Below, piece by piece: positions 25,657 to 34,350 of a stretch of DNA of 64,000 nt (position 1 is its first letter; each line of letters starts with the position of its first letter). This DNA is from JBFWWP01 sp050246115. Lineage in GTDB: Bacteria > Planctomycetota > UBA8108 > UBA1146 > JAJFFE01. The notes beneath the pieces are model-generated. The model was not told the DNA's origin, did not search any database, and saw only the letters and a list, made by a program, of their open reading frames with translations. The position numbers and the translations under genes are program-made. Where the stretch lies: positions 1 to 64,000 of the forward strand of contig JBFWWP010000028.1 in NCBI GenBank assembly GCA_050246115.1, read 5' to 3'.

Positions 25657-26455
25657 GGCCGAGGCGGCGGCGACCTGGGTGCGGGCGCACCTCGCTGGGC
25701 TTGCGCTTTGGGGCATACGGCACGTCGTCCATGCCGGCAACGGGTCCGCGTACGCGACCCAGGCGCCCATGGCCGTGGGCCGCAGCGATTCGCAGGTCGC
25801 TTCGGAGCCAGCAAGGGATGTCGTGCAGCCACCGGGAGGGTCGCGCGTTCCCGATGTGGCGCCGCGTGCGCTCCACGCCGACAAAGCGCGTGTGCTTGCC
25901 GAGGAGGCGGAACAGGTCGCAGGGTGCTCGAAGTGTCGTCTCGCCGCTACCCGCACGAAGACCGTGTATGGGGTCGGCGACCCTCATGCACGCTTGATGT
26001 TCGTTGGCGAGGCTCCAGGTCATGACGAGGATCAGCGCGGCGAGCCTTTCGTCGGTAAGGCGGGAGAGCTGCTGGACCGCATCATTGGCGCGCTCGGCAT
26101 CGAGCGTCGCGACGTCTACATCGCGAACGTATTGAAGTGTAGGCCACCCGAGAACCGCGACCCACTCCCGGACGAGGTGGCTTGCTGCGCGCCGTTCCTC
26201 CATCGCCAGATCGAATGCGTGGCGCCGGCGATGATCGTGGCCCTCGGACGCCCTGCTGCGAACTTCCTGTTGGAGTCGACGGCACCGGTCGGGGAACTGC
26301 GGGGGAGGCGGCACTCCTACCGTGGGATTCCGGTCGTGGCGACCTACCACCCGGCGTACTTGTTGCGCAACCCAGACGCAAAGAAGCTCGTTTGGCAGGA
26401 CCTGCAGGTCGTGATCCAAGAACTGGGCTTGCCCGGTCCACCCCGGCGCGAGTAA
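25649..26455 (+). CDS. uracil-DNA glycosylase, family 4 (Fe-S type)
   Basis: The enzyme removes uracil from DNA. Visible features are the Fe-S cysteines (CSKCRLA, then NVLKCRPPENRDP and the Cys before APFLHRQIE), the active-site loop GEAPGHDEDQRGEPFVGKAGELLD, and the C-terminal TYHPAYLLRNP motif. The usual family 4 core begins around residue 80; the first 75 residues form a non-conserved extension also seen in related bacterial proteins. I chose TTG at 25649 because GGAGGG lies 5 bases upstream and it minimises overlap with mtaB (8 bp). The product is then 268 residues. Confidence 0.85.
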   Translation: MSEAEAAATWVRAHLAGLALWGIRHVVHAGNGSAYATQAPMAVGRSDSQVASEPARDVVQPPGGSRVPDVAPRALHADKARVLAEEAEQVAGCSKCRLAATRTKTVYGVGDPHARLMFVGEAPGHDEDQRGEPFVGKAGELLDRIIGALGIERRDVYIANVLKCRPPENRDPLPDEVACCAPFLHRQIECVAPAMIVALGRPAANFLLESTAPVGELRGRRHSYRGIPVVATYHPAYLLRNPDAKKLVWQDLQVVIQELGLPGPPRRE

Positions 26456-26514
26456 GAGCTGCCGCGAAGAGAACGTGACAAACACTTCGCCCGCGGCCCT
26501 GGCCCCTTGCCTGC

Positions 26515-26548
26515 GAGCGCCCAGCGCGAACTGGAGTTGCTCGTGAAC
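26515..26548 (+). repeat. 34-bp dispersed repeat, copy 1
   Basis: This 34-bp stretch, beginning GAGCGCC and ending TTGCTCGTGAAC, recurs at 45194-45227 in the same orientation with two mismatches. Both copies lie in short non-coding spacers just after a stop codon (59 and 12 bp downstream). Confidence 0.6.
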
Positions 26549-26604
26549 CCGCTCGATCTTGGACGGGTCGCGCTAACTCGAAGAGGACTGGCGGCTTGGC
26601 GCTG

Positions 26605-26632
26605 TTGACAAAGGGCTCGACACTTCTATACT
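26605..26632 (+). promoter_or_regulatory. near-consensus sigma-70 promoter pointing into the gap
   Basis: TTGACA (26605-26610) is followed after 16 bp by TATACT (26627-26632). This is the best promoter match in the window. Transcription would start near 26640, 25 bp before the gap, so the first transcribed feature is hidden. It could be a stable RNA or simply the leader of the pilM operon. Confidence 0.65.
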
Positions 26633-26664
26633 CCAGCCCTTTCCGCCCGGCGGTGTCGCAAGAT

Positions 26665-26764
26665 NNNNNNNNNNNNNNNNNNNNNNNNNNNNNNNNNNNN
26701 NNNNNNNNNNNNNNNNNNNNNNNNNNNNNNNNNNNNNNNNNNNNNNNNNNNNNNNNNNNNNNNN
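26665..26764. other. scaffold gap (100 N)
   Basis: Exactly 100 undetermined bases, the usual placeholder for a gap of unknown size. Real sequence length and content here are unknown. Confidence 0.95.
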
Positions 26765-27048
26765 TGGGGTTGCCCAGTGGGGCGTGCTTGCGCGGAGTTG
26801 CTGGGGAGCCTCGCGCGGGGAGTCGGCCCGGTGGTCTCGATCGAAACTGGCCCGGTCGAACGTTTCGTCGAAACAGAACCATTTCATCGCAACGAGAGAC
26901 AGAGTCGTCCCCCGCTCGTGGGGTTACAATCGCACCGAGTGACGCAGCAAGGTCCGCCTGACACAGACCCCGGGAAACGCGCTTTCCACGAGGGGCGTGC
27001 AACGGCGCGACGAAGAGCTGACGATGGAGCAAACCGGAGAGGGATCCG

Positions 27049-28950
27049 ATGGCATTCCAGGCCGTTTGGAGCGTCGACGTCGGCAAGTCTTCCCTGAAGG
27101 CGGTCAAGGTCCAACGCGAGCGCAACAGCCTGGAGATCCTCGCGGTCGACAAGATCGACTACCCCGTCGAGGCGAGCGGCATCAACTCGATCCAGCACGC
27201 CAAAGACGCACTCGCCACCTTCTCCGCCCGTAACGAGATCAACTGTCCGATCGTCGCCTCGCACCCCGGGCATTCCGCCTTCAGCCGCTTCATCCAGCTG
27301 CCGCCGGTCGACGAGAAGAAGCTCGAGGAGATGATCGGCTACGAGGCGCAGCAGCAGATCCCGTTCCCGATCGACGAGGTCGTTTGGGACTATCATGTCT
27401 GCAGCGAGAACTCGACGGGATCCTCCGAGCGAGAAGTCGGGATCTTTGCGGTTCGCAAAGAAGTCGTGTCCGATTTCATGATCGACTACGAGTCGGCCGG
27501 GCTCCCGGTCGACATGATCTCGATCGGCTACCTCGGACTCCTGAACTACGTGATGTTCGACATTCGGCCGGACAAGCCGAGTGTGGTCATCGACATCGGA
27601 TCGGATCACACCGACCTGCTGGTCGTCGATGGCCACCGGTTCTGGGTGCGCAACCTCGCGATCGCCGGCAACGACATCACGCAGACGCTGATGGACAAGT
27701 TCAAGCTGCAATTCGACGAAGCCGAGAAGCTGAAAGTCAGCGCCGCCAAATCGGATCAAGCCGTGAAGATCTTCGGGGTCATTCAGCCGATCCTCAAAGA
27801 ACTGGTGAACGAGATCCACCGTTCGGTGGGCTTCTACAAGTCCCAGGCCGGCGACGTGAAGTTCGAAGACGTCTACCTGTTCGGCAACACGGCGCGCCTG
27901 CTCGGCATCCAGAAGTACCTGCAAGAGCAGCTTCGCTTCCGCGTCCATGTCGCCAAGGGTTTCAGCCGCATTCGCGTCAATCGGGAGTCGAACGTAGCAC
28001 TGCTCCAGCACGACTTCCCATCGTTCGTGGCAGCCGTGGGCAACGCGATTCAAGGCTTGGGATCGGGTGAAGCCGACGTCAACCTGATGCCGCAGGAGCA
28101 GAAAGAGGCGCTCGAGTTTCGGCGGAAGCAGAAGCTGGTGCTCATCGCAGCCGCTTGTCTGTTCATCGTTCCGCTCGTGTGGTGGATCGTCTACGGCGCG
28201 CGGATCAACGCCGCCGAGAAGGCGAAGGCCCAAACCGCGAGCTTCGCGAACCTGAGCACTCTCGAGAGCCAAATCAAGAAGCTGGAGACGACCGCGGTCG
28301 AAGAGGTGTCGACTGCGTTCGAAGCGGTTCGTCGCACGGTCGCGCACCGGGAACTGCCGGCGGTCGGCCTATCCGTCCTCGCCGAGACCCTCGCGAAACT
28401 CCCCAATGCCCGGGTGGTTTCCGCGGAGGCGCAGGAGTCCGCGGTCGAGGTCGTCAAGGGCCAGGTAGCGGCGGAAATGGAGGACCTCAACCAGCAGAAG
28501 CTGTGGGTCCTTCACTACGAAGTCGAACTCGGTTGGCGTGACGCCGCTGGCAAGTACGCGCCGCTGAATGCTGCAGACAAGGCTGCTTTGGCGGATCCGA
28601 GCTCTTGCTTGGCATACAAGTTCACGGTGGTGGGAGCGGGTTACGCCAAGGCCGGCGGCGCGCAGGAGAACCAGGCTCACGTGAAACGCGAGATTCAAGA
28701 CCCGTTGGAGCAGGCGCTCGTGGCACGCTTTGGCGAGCCGCCGTTTGCGGAGGCGACTTGGGTGCGGGGCGAGCCGGCCGATCTCGCGGATCCGTCTCGA
28801 ATCTTCATGCAGCACCCGGGCTTCCAGGATCGTCAAAGCGGCGGACCGAAGACCGCCGTGACCCAGGGGACGTTCGAACCCTTCAAGTTGACCTGGTATC
28901 TGCAGGACCCGGGATCGGTACCGAAGCTCGAGGGCACCCCCGGGGAGTAG
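27049..28950 (+). CDS. pilM: PilM-PilN fusion, type IV pilus/secretin alignment complex protein
   Basis: The 633-residue product is an actin-like PilM domain (about 1-340) fused to a PilN-like domain. The first part shows the ATPase-fold motifs VWSVDVGKSSLKAVK, SVVIDIGSDHTDLLV and DVYLFGNTARLLG. At residue 344 the sequence VNLMPQEQ matches the short N-terminal motif by which free PilN normally docks onto PilM. A single membrane span follows (about 362-384), then a coiled coil and an extracytoplasmic PilN-like domain. In separate-protein systems PilM and PilN link the cytoplasmic motor to the periplasmic PilO and secretin. Fusion fixes that contact. The gene starts a same-strand run through the secretin. 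Confidence 0.82.
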   Translation: MAFQAVWSVDVGKSSLKAVKVQRERNSLEILAVDKIDYPVEASGINSIQHAKDALATFSARNEINCPIVASHPGHSAFSRFIQLPPVDEKKLEEMIGYEAQQQIPFPIDEVVWDYHVCSENSTGSSEREVGIFAVRKEVVSDFMIDYESAGLPVDMISIGYLGLLNYVMFDIRPDKPSVVIDIGSDHTDLLVVDGHRFWVRNLAIAGNDITQTLMDKFKLQFDEAEKLKVSAAKSDQAVKIFGVIQPILKELVNEIHRSVGFYKSQAGDVKFEDVYLFGNTARLLGIQKYLQEQLRFRVHVAKGFSRIRVNRESNVALLQHDFPSFVAAVGNAIQGLGSGEADVNLMPQEQKEALEFRRKQKLVLIAAACLFIVPLVWWIVYGARINAAEKAKAQTASFANLSTLESQIKKLETTAVEEVSTAFEAVRRTVAHRELPAVGLSVLAETLAKLPNARVVSAEAQESAVEVVKGQVAAEMEDLNQQKLWVLHYEVELGWRDAAGKYAPLNAADKAALADPSSCLAYKFTVVGAGYAKAGGAQENQAHVKREIQDPLEQALVARFGEPPFAEATWVRGEPADLADPSRIFMQHPGFQDRQSGGPKTAVTQGTFEPFKLTWYLQDPGSVPKLEGTPGE

Positions 28951-29014
28951 GGCTCGACGGTCGACGGTGGCGCGCACGTTCGAGTGATGAAGGCTGCGAT
29001 TTCGAGGACAGATC

Positions 29015-29851
29015 ATGAAGAACAATGTTTTCTGGGGAGTGCTCGGAGCGATCCTGGTGGTGTGGGCCGCGACCTTCTGGTTTCTCGGCTGGGCCGCCAA
29101 GGCCGAGTCCGACGAGAAGAACGCGGGTCTCGCCAGCGAAGTGCGCACCCTGGAGCGTCTCTCGAAAAAGACAGCGGCAGAGTTTCCTTCCGAGGAGCTG
29201 AAGGCACTCCGAGAGTCCGAACTCGCGCGCACTCGGAAGAGCTACGAGGATGCGCTCGGCTACATGCGGGAGCGCGACCAGAAGCTCGAGCACTTCCTGA
29301 CGGATTCGCAGGAGCCGACGCTCGTCGAGTGGGAGGCCCGCTATCGGGACGCCTTCCGGGGGCTGGGCGACGAGTACCGCGCCTTCGCCGCGCTCCCTGC
29401 GGACGCCAAGCTACCGTTTCCAGAGAACACCGGCATCCAGAATCAGGCGAGCCTCCCGGAGTATCAAAAGCGCTTCTGGGGGCTCCAGGCCTTGGTGCGC
29501 TCGCTGATGAAGTTCCCGGGAAGCGCGATCGAGAACGTCGACTTCGATGACAAACCGAAGGAACTGGGACGCCTCGACAAGAATGAGTTTCACGACCGCA
29601 AGCAGTGGCGGTTGGACGCATCCATGGCTGCGGCCAATGTTCCCAAGCTGATCACCGACCTCCTCACGCACGACTTCGTGACCTTCGAGCTGCACCGACT
29701 GATCGTCACGAAGACGCAGCAGTCGCTGAAGGGGGACGTCGTCGAGGTGCAAGCGAAGGATGAGCCTTGGGCGGGCGAGCCACTGGTTCGGGTACGCCTG
29801 ATCGTGAACGCGCTCGACTGGAAGTACGTCCCGCCCGAGTCCGGCGAGTAG
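29015..29851 (+). CDS. PilO-like single-span coiled-coil protein
   Basis: The 278-residue product has one membrane span near the N terminus (WGVLGAILVVWAATFWFLGWA), then a coiled coil of about 60 residues, then a mixed alpha/beta C-terminal half, the layout of PilO or GspM. The assignment rests mainly on position directly after the PilM-PilN fusion and on topology; primary-sequence similarity is low. The ATG at 29015 is 64 bp after the fusion gene. It likely forms the periplasmic platform that connects PilN to the secretin. Confidence 0.55.
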   Translation: MKNNVFWGVLGAILVVWAATFWFLGWAAKAESDEKNAGLASEVRTLERLSKKTAAEFPSEELKALRESELARTRKSYEDALGYMRERDQKLEHFLTDSQEPTLVEWEARYRDAFRGLGDEYRAFAALPADAKLPFPENTGIQNQASLPEYQKRFWGLQALVRSLMKFPGSAIENVDFDDKPKELGRLDKNEFHDRKQWRLDASMAAANVPKLITDLLTHDFVTFELHRLIVTKTQQSLKGDVVEVQAKDEPWAGEPLVRVRLIVNALDWKYVPPESGE

Positions 29852-29904
29852 TTGCGCAGTCGCAGAGTTTCTACGGTCGTCGCAGGAACGAAACGGAGCC
29901 ACCT

Positions 29905-31008
29905 TTGCAGAACATCGACAAGATCTCCTTCGTCGTCGTCGCGGTCGTCGTTCTCGGCCTCTCCGCGTACGCCGTTGTTTTCAGCGGTGGCGACAACCAC
30001 TCGGAGATCGGCAAGCACACCGAGACGATTCGCGCCAAGCAGAACGAGCAGGAAGTCCGGTCGCTGGGGCGTTCCATCCCGGACTTCAAGGGCGAGATTC
30101 GTAAGGACTTCGACTTGGCGGCTGCCCAGCCGTTCCCCGAGTGGAGCTTCTATCGGCGCCCCGCGCAGGTCAACTCACTCGCGACCGTGCTCGTGCGCGC
30201 TGCCGACCACGTCGCACCCATGCTCTCGCGGGTGGAGGTCGTGCGCGACCGCGAGTCCAAGAAAGCGGTTCACCGCGTCACGGGTCAGCTCGGAGAGTCG
30301 GCCCGGGTCAAGGGGCTGAAAGCCGCCCTCGAGTCTCGCTCCGAGGACGGGGACTGGCAGCACGCGGCCGACATCGACTCGCCTCGGCCCGGGGCTGAGT
30401 TCGACGTGGTGATCGAGGCCCCGGCCGGATTGCGCTACTCCTATCGGGTGCGCTCGGAGGCCGAGAGTGCGACCCCGTTGGCGCTGAGTCCGGAGCAAGC
30501 CGTTCTGTACTCGGTCGAGTCTCCGCCGCTGGTGATGCCGCCGAACTACTCGCTCGCGGCCGGAGGTGCCCAGACCGGCCGACCGGGAACCGGGGATAGC
30601 TGGGAACCCGCGCGCGCGAACCTCAAGATTCGCTACTACGACTACGCCACCGGGGAGATCAAGCAGAACCTGCAGTCCCTGGCCGGCCCCAACCTGGGGC
30701 AAGGACTCGAGACTCTCAAGGACGTGTTTCCCGAGACGCTGGGTCCGGGTTGGAAGCTCTACGACGTCAAGGAACAGGACAAGAGCCGAGTCATCGAACT
30801 ACGAAACGTCGCGACTCGCGAGAAACTCACTCTCGTGAACAACGCGGCCGGCCCCGATCTCGAGGTCAAGGCGTGGGACAACCCGAATCGAACAGCGACG
30901 GGCCCGGAGGGGGCTGGTGCCGACGCGGAGCCGACGACGCCCAAGCCCGACACCCCGGCGCCGCCGACTCCGGCGCCGCGGCGCAAGAACCCGTTCGGCG
31001 ACGACTGA
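29905..31008 (+). CDS. single-span periplasmic protein in the pilM-secretin cluster
   Basis: I do not recognise the 367-residue product by sequence. It has one N-terminal membrane span (ISFVVVAVVVLGLSAYAVVFSG), a periplasmic region of mainly beta character with a fibronectin-like stretch (RVEVVRDRESKKAVHRV, then YSYRVRSEA), and a Pro-rich C-terminal tail. In canonical clusters this position is held by PilP or GspC, which bind the secretin, so an equivalent role is plausible but inferred. I chose TTG at 29905 because it starts just before the span and follows ACGGAG; the in-frame start at 29767 would overlap the previous gene by 85 bp. Confidence 0.55.
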   Translation: MQNIDKISFVVVAVVVLGLSAYAVVFSGGDNHSEIGKHTETIRAKQNEQEVRSLGRSIPDFKGEIRKDFDLAAAQPFPEWSFYRRPAQVNSLATVLVRAADHVAPMLSRVEVVRDRESKKAVHRVTGQLGESARVKGLKAALESRSEDGDWQHAADIDSPRPGAEFDVVIEAPAGLRYSYRVRSEAESATPLALSPEQAVLYSVESPPLVMPPNYSLAAGGAQTGRPGTGDSWEPARANLKIRYYDYATGEIKQNLQSLAGPNLGQGLETLKDVFPETLGPGWKLYDVKEQDKSRVIELRNVATREKLTLVNNAAGPDLEVKAWDNPNRTATGPEGAGADAEPTTPKPDTPAPPTPAPRRKNPFGDD

Positions 31009-31303
31009 GCTCGAAGGGCGCGATGCGCCCGGTTGCGCGGGAAGCGCGCCCGGGACCCGGGGTAACTGCGGGTTTACCGAACTGTGACAAAGCGCGGCTT
31101 TACTGAGTGGGCCACGGGGCCCTGGTTTCGCATGCCGGTGCACCCGTTCGCAATGCGGCGGAATAGCAAGAAGCGCAGGCTCGCAAGAGCGGCAGTGCCA
31201 GGACAACAACACAGTGGCAGGACCATCGGACCCCAGGCCCCTGCAGTCGCGAAATGAGCGCTCGGGTGAGTTTGGGGCCACGACACCAAAAGGGAGTACG
31301 GGA

Positions 31304-34003
31304 ATGATGGATCGGGTCGTCCAGAGGGCCTCTACACCGTGGCTCGCGAACCCTTGTCGTCTCGTGATGCGTCTTCTGGGCCTCGGCCTTCCCGGCGTCA
31401 GGTCCTGCAGTCTGCGAAACTCTGGTTTGACATTGATCTCGCTGGGTTGCTTGCTGTTCGGAGCCGCGGGTTGCGGTACCACTTCGAGCGGTTCGGCCGG
31501 CTTCGTCGACTTGGACGCGGCTTCCCCGGCTGCGCCAGCGGCGTCCGCGGGCAGCGAGTTCCGCCCGGCGGCTGCCGGCGACCCTGACCCGCTGCCTCAA
31601 GACAAAGCCGACCAATTGCTTCGCGAACTGGAGCTCAAGGGGCAGGAGCGACTCGCCGCCTCCCGTGCGGCTACCGAGGCCGCCAAGAAACTCATGAATG
31701 ATCTTCGCTTCTCGGACGCGGAGTCGCGCCTGCAAGAGGCGCTGCGCCTCGATCCCGAGAACGAGGCGGCGCGGCGCCTCTTGGACCAAGTGCTCTTTGT
31801 CCTCGGGGATCGCAGCGGCGAGGTGCGCGATTTCACGCGCGACCAACTGGAGCGCGAGCAAGTCGCTCGCAACCAGGCCAAGGTCGAACTCCAGCGGCTG
31901 TACCGCGACGGCGTCCTGAAAGCCGAAGCCGGTGAGTTCGAAGAGGCCAGCCGGATCTTCGATCGAGTCCTCGAGCAGATCGAGTGGTTCTACTTCAACG
32001 AGGATCTGTCGACCCTCGAGGCCGAAACCAAGGTCAAGCTCCGCGAGGCCCAGCAGCGCGCGAAAGAACAGGCGACCGAGGACCGGCGGCGCCAAGAGAT
32101 GGCCGCTTCCGAGAGCAAGCAGGCGGAGTCTTCGCGCTCCCTCGAGTTCCTCCAGAACCGCATCCGCAACATGGTCGACCGAGTAGGCCGCGCCTTCGAC
32201 GCCGGCCGCTATGACGATGCCATCCGTCTCTGTGAGCAGATCCTCGATGCGGATCGGGGGAACCCCGAGGCCACGCGTTTGCTGCGTCGCGCGAAAGAGC
32301 TCCGACACCTCCACGCGGTCACCCGCGTGGCGCACCGCACTCAGGACGAGTGGGAGCGCTCGTTCCTCAATGTGTACGAGAGCCAGATTCCTTACCAAGC
32401 CATCTTCAACTTCCCGAGCTCGGACCGTTGGAACGCCCTCAGCCGCAAGGTGTTGAGCGTCGAGGACCGTTTCCTGGGAACCGAGACCAGCGCGAGTCGT
32501 GACATCAAGGCTCGGCTGGCGTCGGAGAAGCTGACGATCGAGTTTCCTGGTGTTCCCCTCGAAGAAGTTCTCGACACCCTCCAGAGCATCTCGGGGATCA
32601 ACTTCGTGCTCACGGCGGAGGCCCGGCAGGCGCTCGAGGACAGCGACCAGCCGGTTCGCCTCGCCGAGGTCCGAGACCTCCCGCTCGAGAACATTCTGCG
32701 ACTGGTGCTTCAGGGGCGAGATCCCAATTTCTCCTATGTCGTGAAGAACTCGGCGGTGGTCGTCGGTCCGGCCGAGTCGGTCCGGGACGACGTCTATCTG
32801 GAGTTCTACGAGGTACAGGACATTACGAAGCGGCCGCCCCCGTTCCCGGCACCCGAGTTGGCGTTGAACGAGAACGAAGGCAGTGACGGCGGCGGCGGCG
32901 GTGGCGGAATCCTCAATTTCGGGGACGACGACGCGGGGACTTCGGACCCGACCGTGCCGATCGACATCGTCGTGGAGTTGCTCACGAAGACGCTTTGGGG
33001 TGAGGATGGTGCGCCGGAGGGCGAGAGCGTCGAGGGGCAAGGCGGGAAGCTCGTGGTTCGAACGACCATCGAGAACCACCGTAAGGTCGAGCGCCTACTC
33101 GACCAGCTGCGCAAGGGCACGGGAATGATGGTGACGGTCGAGACCCGGTTCGTCGACTTGCAGGACAACTTCCTGCAATCGGTCGGCATCGACTTCGGGA
33201 GTCCGTTCAGCTCGAACTTGCCCAACCCGATCAACGACATCGACGGCAACGGCACCCAGATCTCCCCGGGATACGAGTGGGTCGACCCGCAGGGCCAGTT
33301 CGACCTCCGCGGCGCCTCGTTCAACTCGTTCTCGTTGCCGCTCGGAAGTTCGGTGGCGCCGTTCCAGATCAGCGACCGCGGCGGCCTGGCGCTCCAGTAC
33401 AACGTGCTCGACGTGTACGTGCTCGAGGCCATTCTCGAGGCCAGCGCCAAAACCCAAGAGAAGCGCAACCTGCAGGCGCCGCGAGTGACGGCATTCAACA
33501 CGCAGACCGCGCACTCCCTGGTCATTGACCAGTCGGCGTACATCAAGGACGCGGAAGTCAACCAGACCGGCGTCATCCCGGTCATCAACCCGGTGATCGG
33601 CGTGTTGAACGCGGGCTCGATTTTGGAGATCCGCCCGACGGTGAGCTACGACCGCAAGTACGTGGTGCTGGAGATCCAGCCTACGCTCGCCGTGCGGCTA
33701 CCGTCGCGCTTCCGGCGCTTGACGCTGGGCCTGACGAACCTCGAAGTCGAGTTTCCGGTACTCTCGGTGACCAAGATCAAGACCACCGTCACCGTCCCGG
33801 ATGGCGGCACGGTGCTGGTCGGCGGACTGAAGCGTACGATCAACCAGGACCAACACGTCGGCGTCCCGATCATCAATCGCATTCCCTTCCTGAACCTGCT
33901 GTTCGGGCGCAAGGGAGATTCCCAGTTGCAGTCGAACTTGTTCGTGCTGATCAACGCGAAGATCACGATCATTCGCGACGAGGAGCGACGCCAGTTCAAC
34001 TAG
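31304..34003 (+). CDS. secretin 1 (PilQ/GspD-like outer-membrane channel lipoprotein)
   Basis: The 899-residue product forms a multimeric outer-membrane pore. The N terminus has a signal with a lipobox-like end (LLFGAAGC). Residues about 65-330 are helical, with TPR-like and coiled-coil stretches rich in Arg, Glu and Gln. A secretin N0/STN-like domain follows (EEVLDTLQSISGINFVLTAEA, then LRLVLQGRDPNFSYVVKN), then a Gly-rich loop and the C-terminal secretin domain. That domain holds VTVPDGGTVLVGGLKR and the VPIINRIPFLNLLFG signature. The ATG at 31304 has GGGAG upstream. It belongs with the PilM-PilN fusion cluster. A second secretin lies 7.5 kb downstream. Confidence 0.88.
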   Translation: MMDRVVQRASTPWLANPCRLVMRLLGLGLPGVRSCSLRNSGLTLISLGCLLFGAAGCGTTSSGSAGFVDLDAASPAAPAASAGSEFRPAAAGDPDPLPQDKADQLLRELELKGQERLAASRAATEAAKKLMNDLRFSDAESRLQEALRLDPENEAARRLLDQVLFVLGDRSGEVRDFTRDQLEREQVARNQAKVELQRLYRDGVLKAEAGEFEEASRIFDRVLEQIEWFYFNEDLSTLEAETKVKLREAQQRAKEQATEDRRRQEMAASESKQAESSRSLEFLQNRIRNMVDRVGRAFDAGRYDDAIRLCEQILDADRGNPEATRLLRRAKELRHLHAVTRVAHRTQDEWERSFLNVYESQIPYQAIFNFPSSDRWNALSRKVLSVEDRFLGTETSASRDIKARLASEKLTIEFPGVPLEEVLDTLQSISGINFVLTAEARQALEDSDQPVRLAEVRDLPLENILRLVLQGRDPNFSYVVKNSAVVVGPAESVRDDVYLEFYEVQDITKRPPPFPAPELALNENEGSDGGGGGGGILNFGDDDAGTSDPTVPIDIVVELLTKTLWGEDGAPEGESVEGQGGKLVVRTTIENHRKVERLLDQLRKGTGMMVTVETRFVDLQDNFLQSVGIDFGSPFSSNLPNPINDIDGNGTQISPGYEWVDPQGQFDLRGASFNSFSLPLGSSVAPFQISDRGGLALQYNVLDVYVLEAILEASAKTQEKRNLQAPRVTAFNTQTAHSLVIDQSAYIKDAEVNQTGVIPVINPVIGVLNAGSILEIRPTVSYDRKYVVLEIQPTLAVRLPSRFRRLTLGLTNLEVEFPVLSVTKIKTTVTVPDGGTVLVGGLKRTINQDQHVGVPIINRIPFLNLLFGRKGDSQLQSNLFVLINAKITIIRDEERRQFN

Positions 34004-34350
34004 GCCTCGAGGTTCGCGAGAAGGCTGACCGCGTCGTCGTTTCGCGGTACACTGGCCCTGGTCATTCATGAAGCGTGGAGGCCTCCAGGCTTGGGTGACA
34101 CGAGGCCGACCGGGCCCGAAGCCGCGTTGGCTTCGGGACGGGCATCCAGGCAGGTGGCTTCCGCCCCGATCGCTGACCGGGCCGGGAGTTCCTCGGTTGG
34201 TTCTCGCCAGCGCCCAGTGCGGCGAACGTCGTCGCTGACACGGGGCGCCCGTTTCCGCTACGATCCGCAGTCGCACTCGGCAGCAAACAAGGCTGGGCGC
34301 CGCTTTCGGTCGGACCGACCGCGCGGTGTGCCTTTCGCAGGGAAGTCGCA
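34004..34350. other. 347-bp structured leader upstream of the TPR gene
   Basis: Besides the promoter at 34025-34053, there is a 9-bp hairpin, CCCGAAGCC (34115-34123) with GGCTTCGGG (34129-34137), without a T-tract. A 12-base match to the inner end of mobile element family 1 (CATTCATGAAGC near 34065) is too short to call. No gene is supported. Confidence 0.45.
34025..34053 (+). promoter_or_regulatory. candidate sigma-70 promoter for the TPR-TolQR genes
   Basis: CTGACC (34025-34030) and TACACT (34048-34053) are separated by 17 bp, each close to consensus. The site lies just after secretin 1 and about 300 bp before the next start, so it may drive the TPR, TolQ and ExbD genes separately from the pilM group. 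Confidence 0.4.

Larger units (their letters stand above)
26456..27048. other. spacer with scaffold gap, upstream of the pilM region
   Basis: This region holds a dispersed 34-bp repeat (26515-26548), a near-consensus promoter (26605-26632) and a 100-N gap. A TACAAT box at 26925-26930, without a good -35, lies 119 bp before the next gene. No protein-like frame is supported on either side of the gap. Confidence 0.5.

Noticed and set aside
31100..33079. 659-codon minus-strand open frame
   Set aside because: It is antisense to secretin 1 and has no recognisable motif; stop codons are simply rare in this GC-rich DNA.
34062..34110. Possible third, decayed copy of mobile element family 1
   Set aside because: Only a 12-base stretch (CATTCATGAAGC) and scattered bases match; this can arise by chance.
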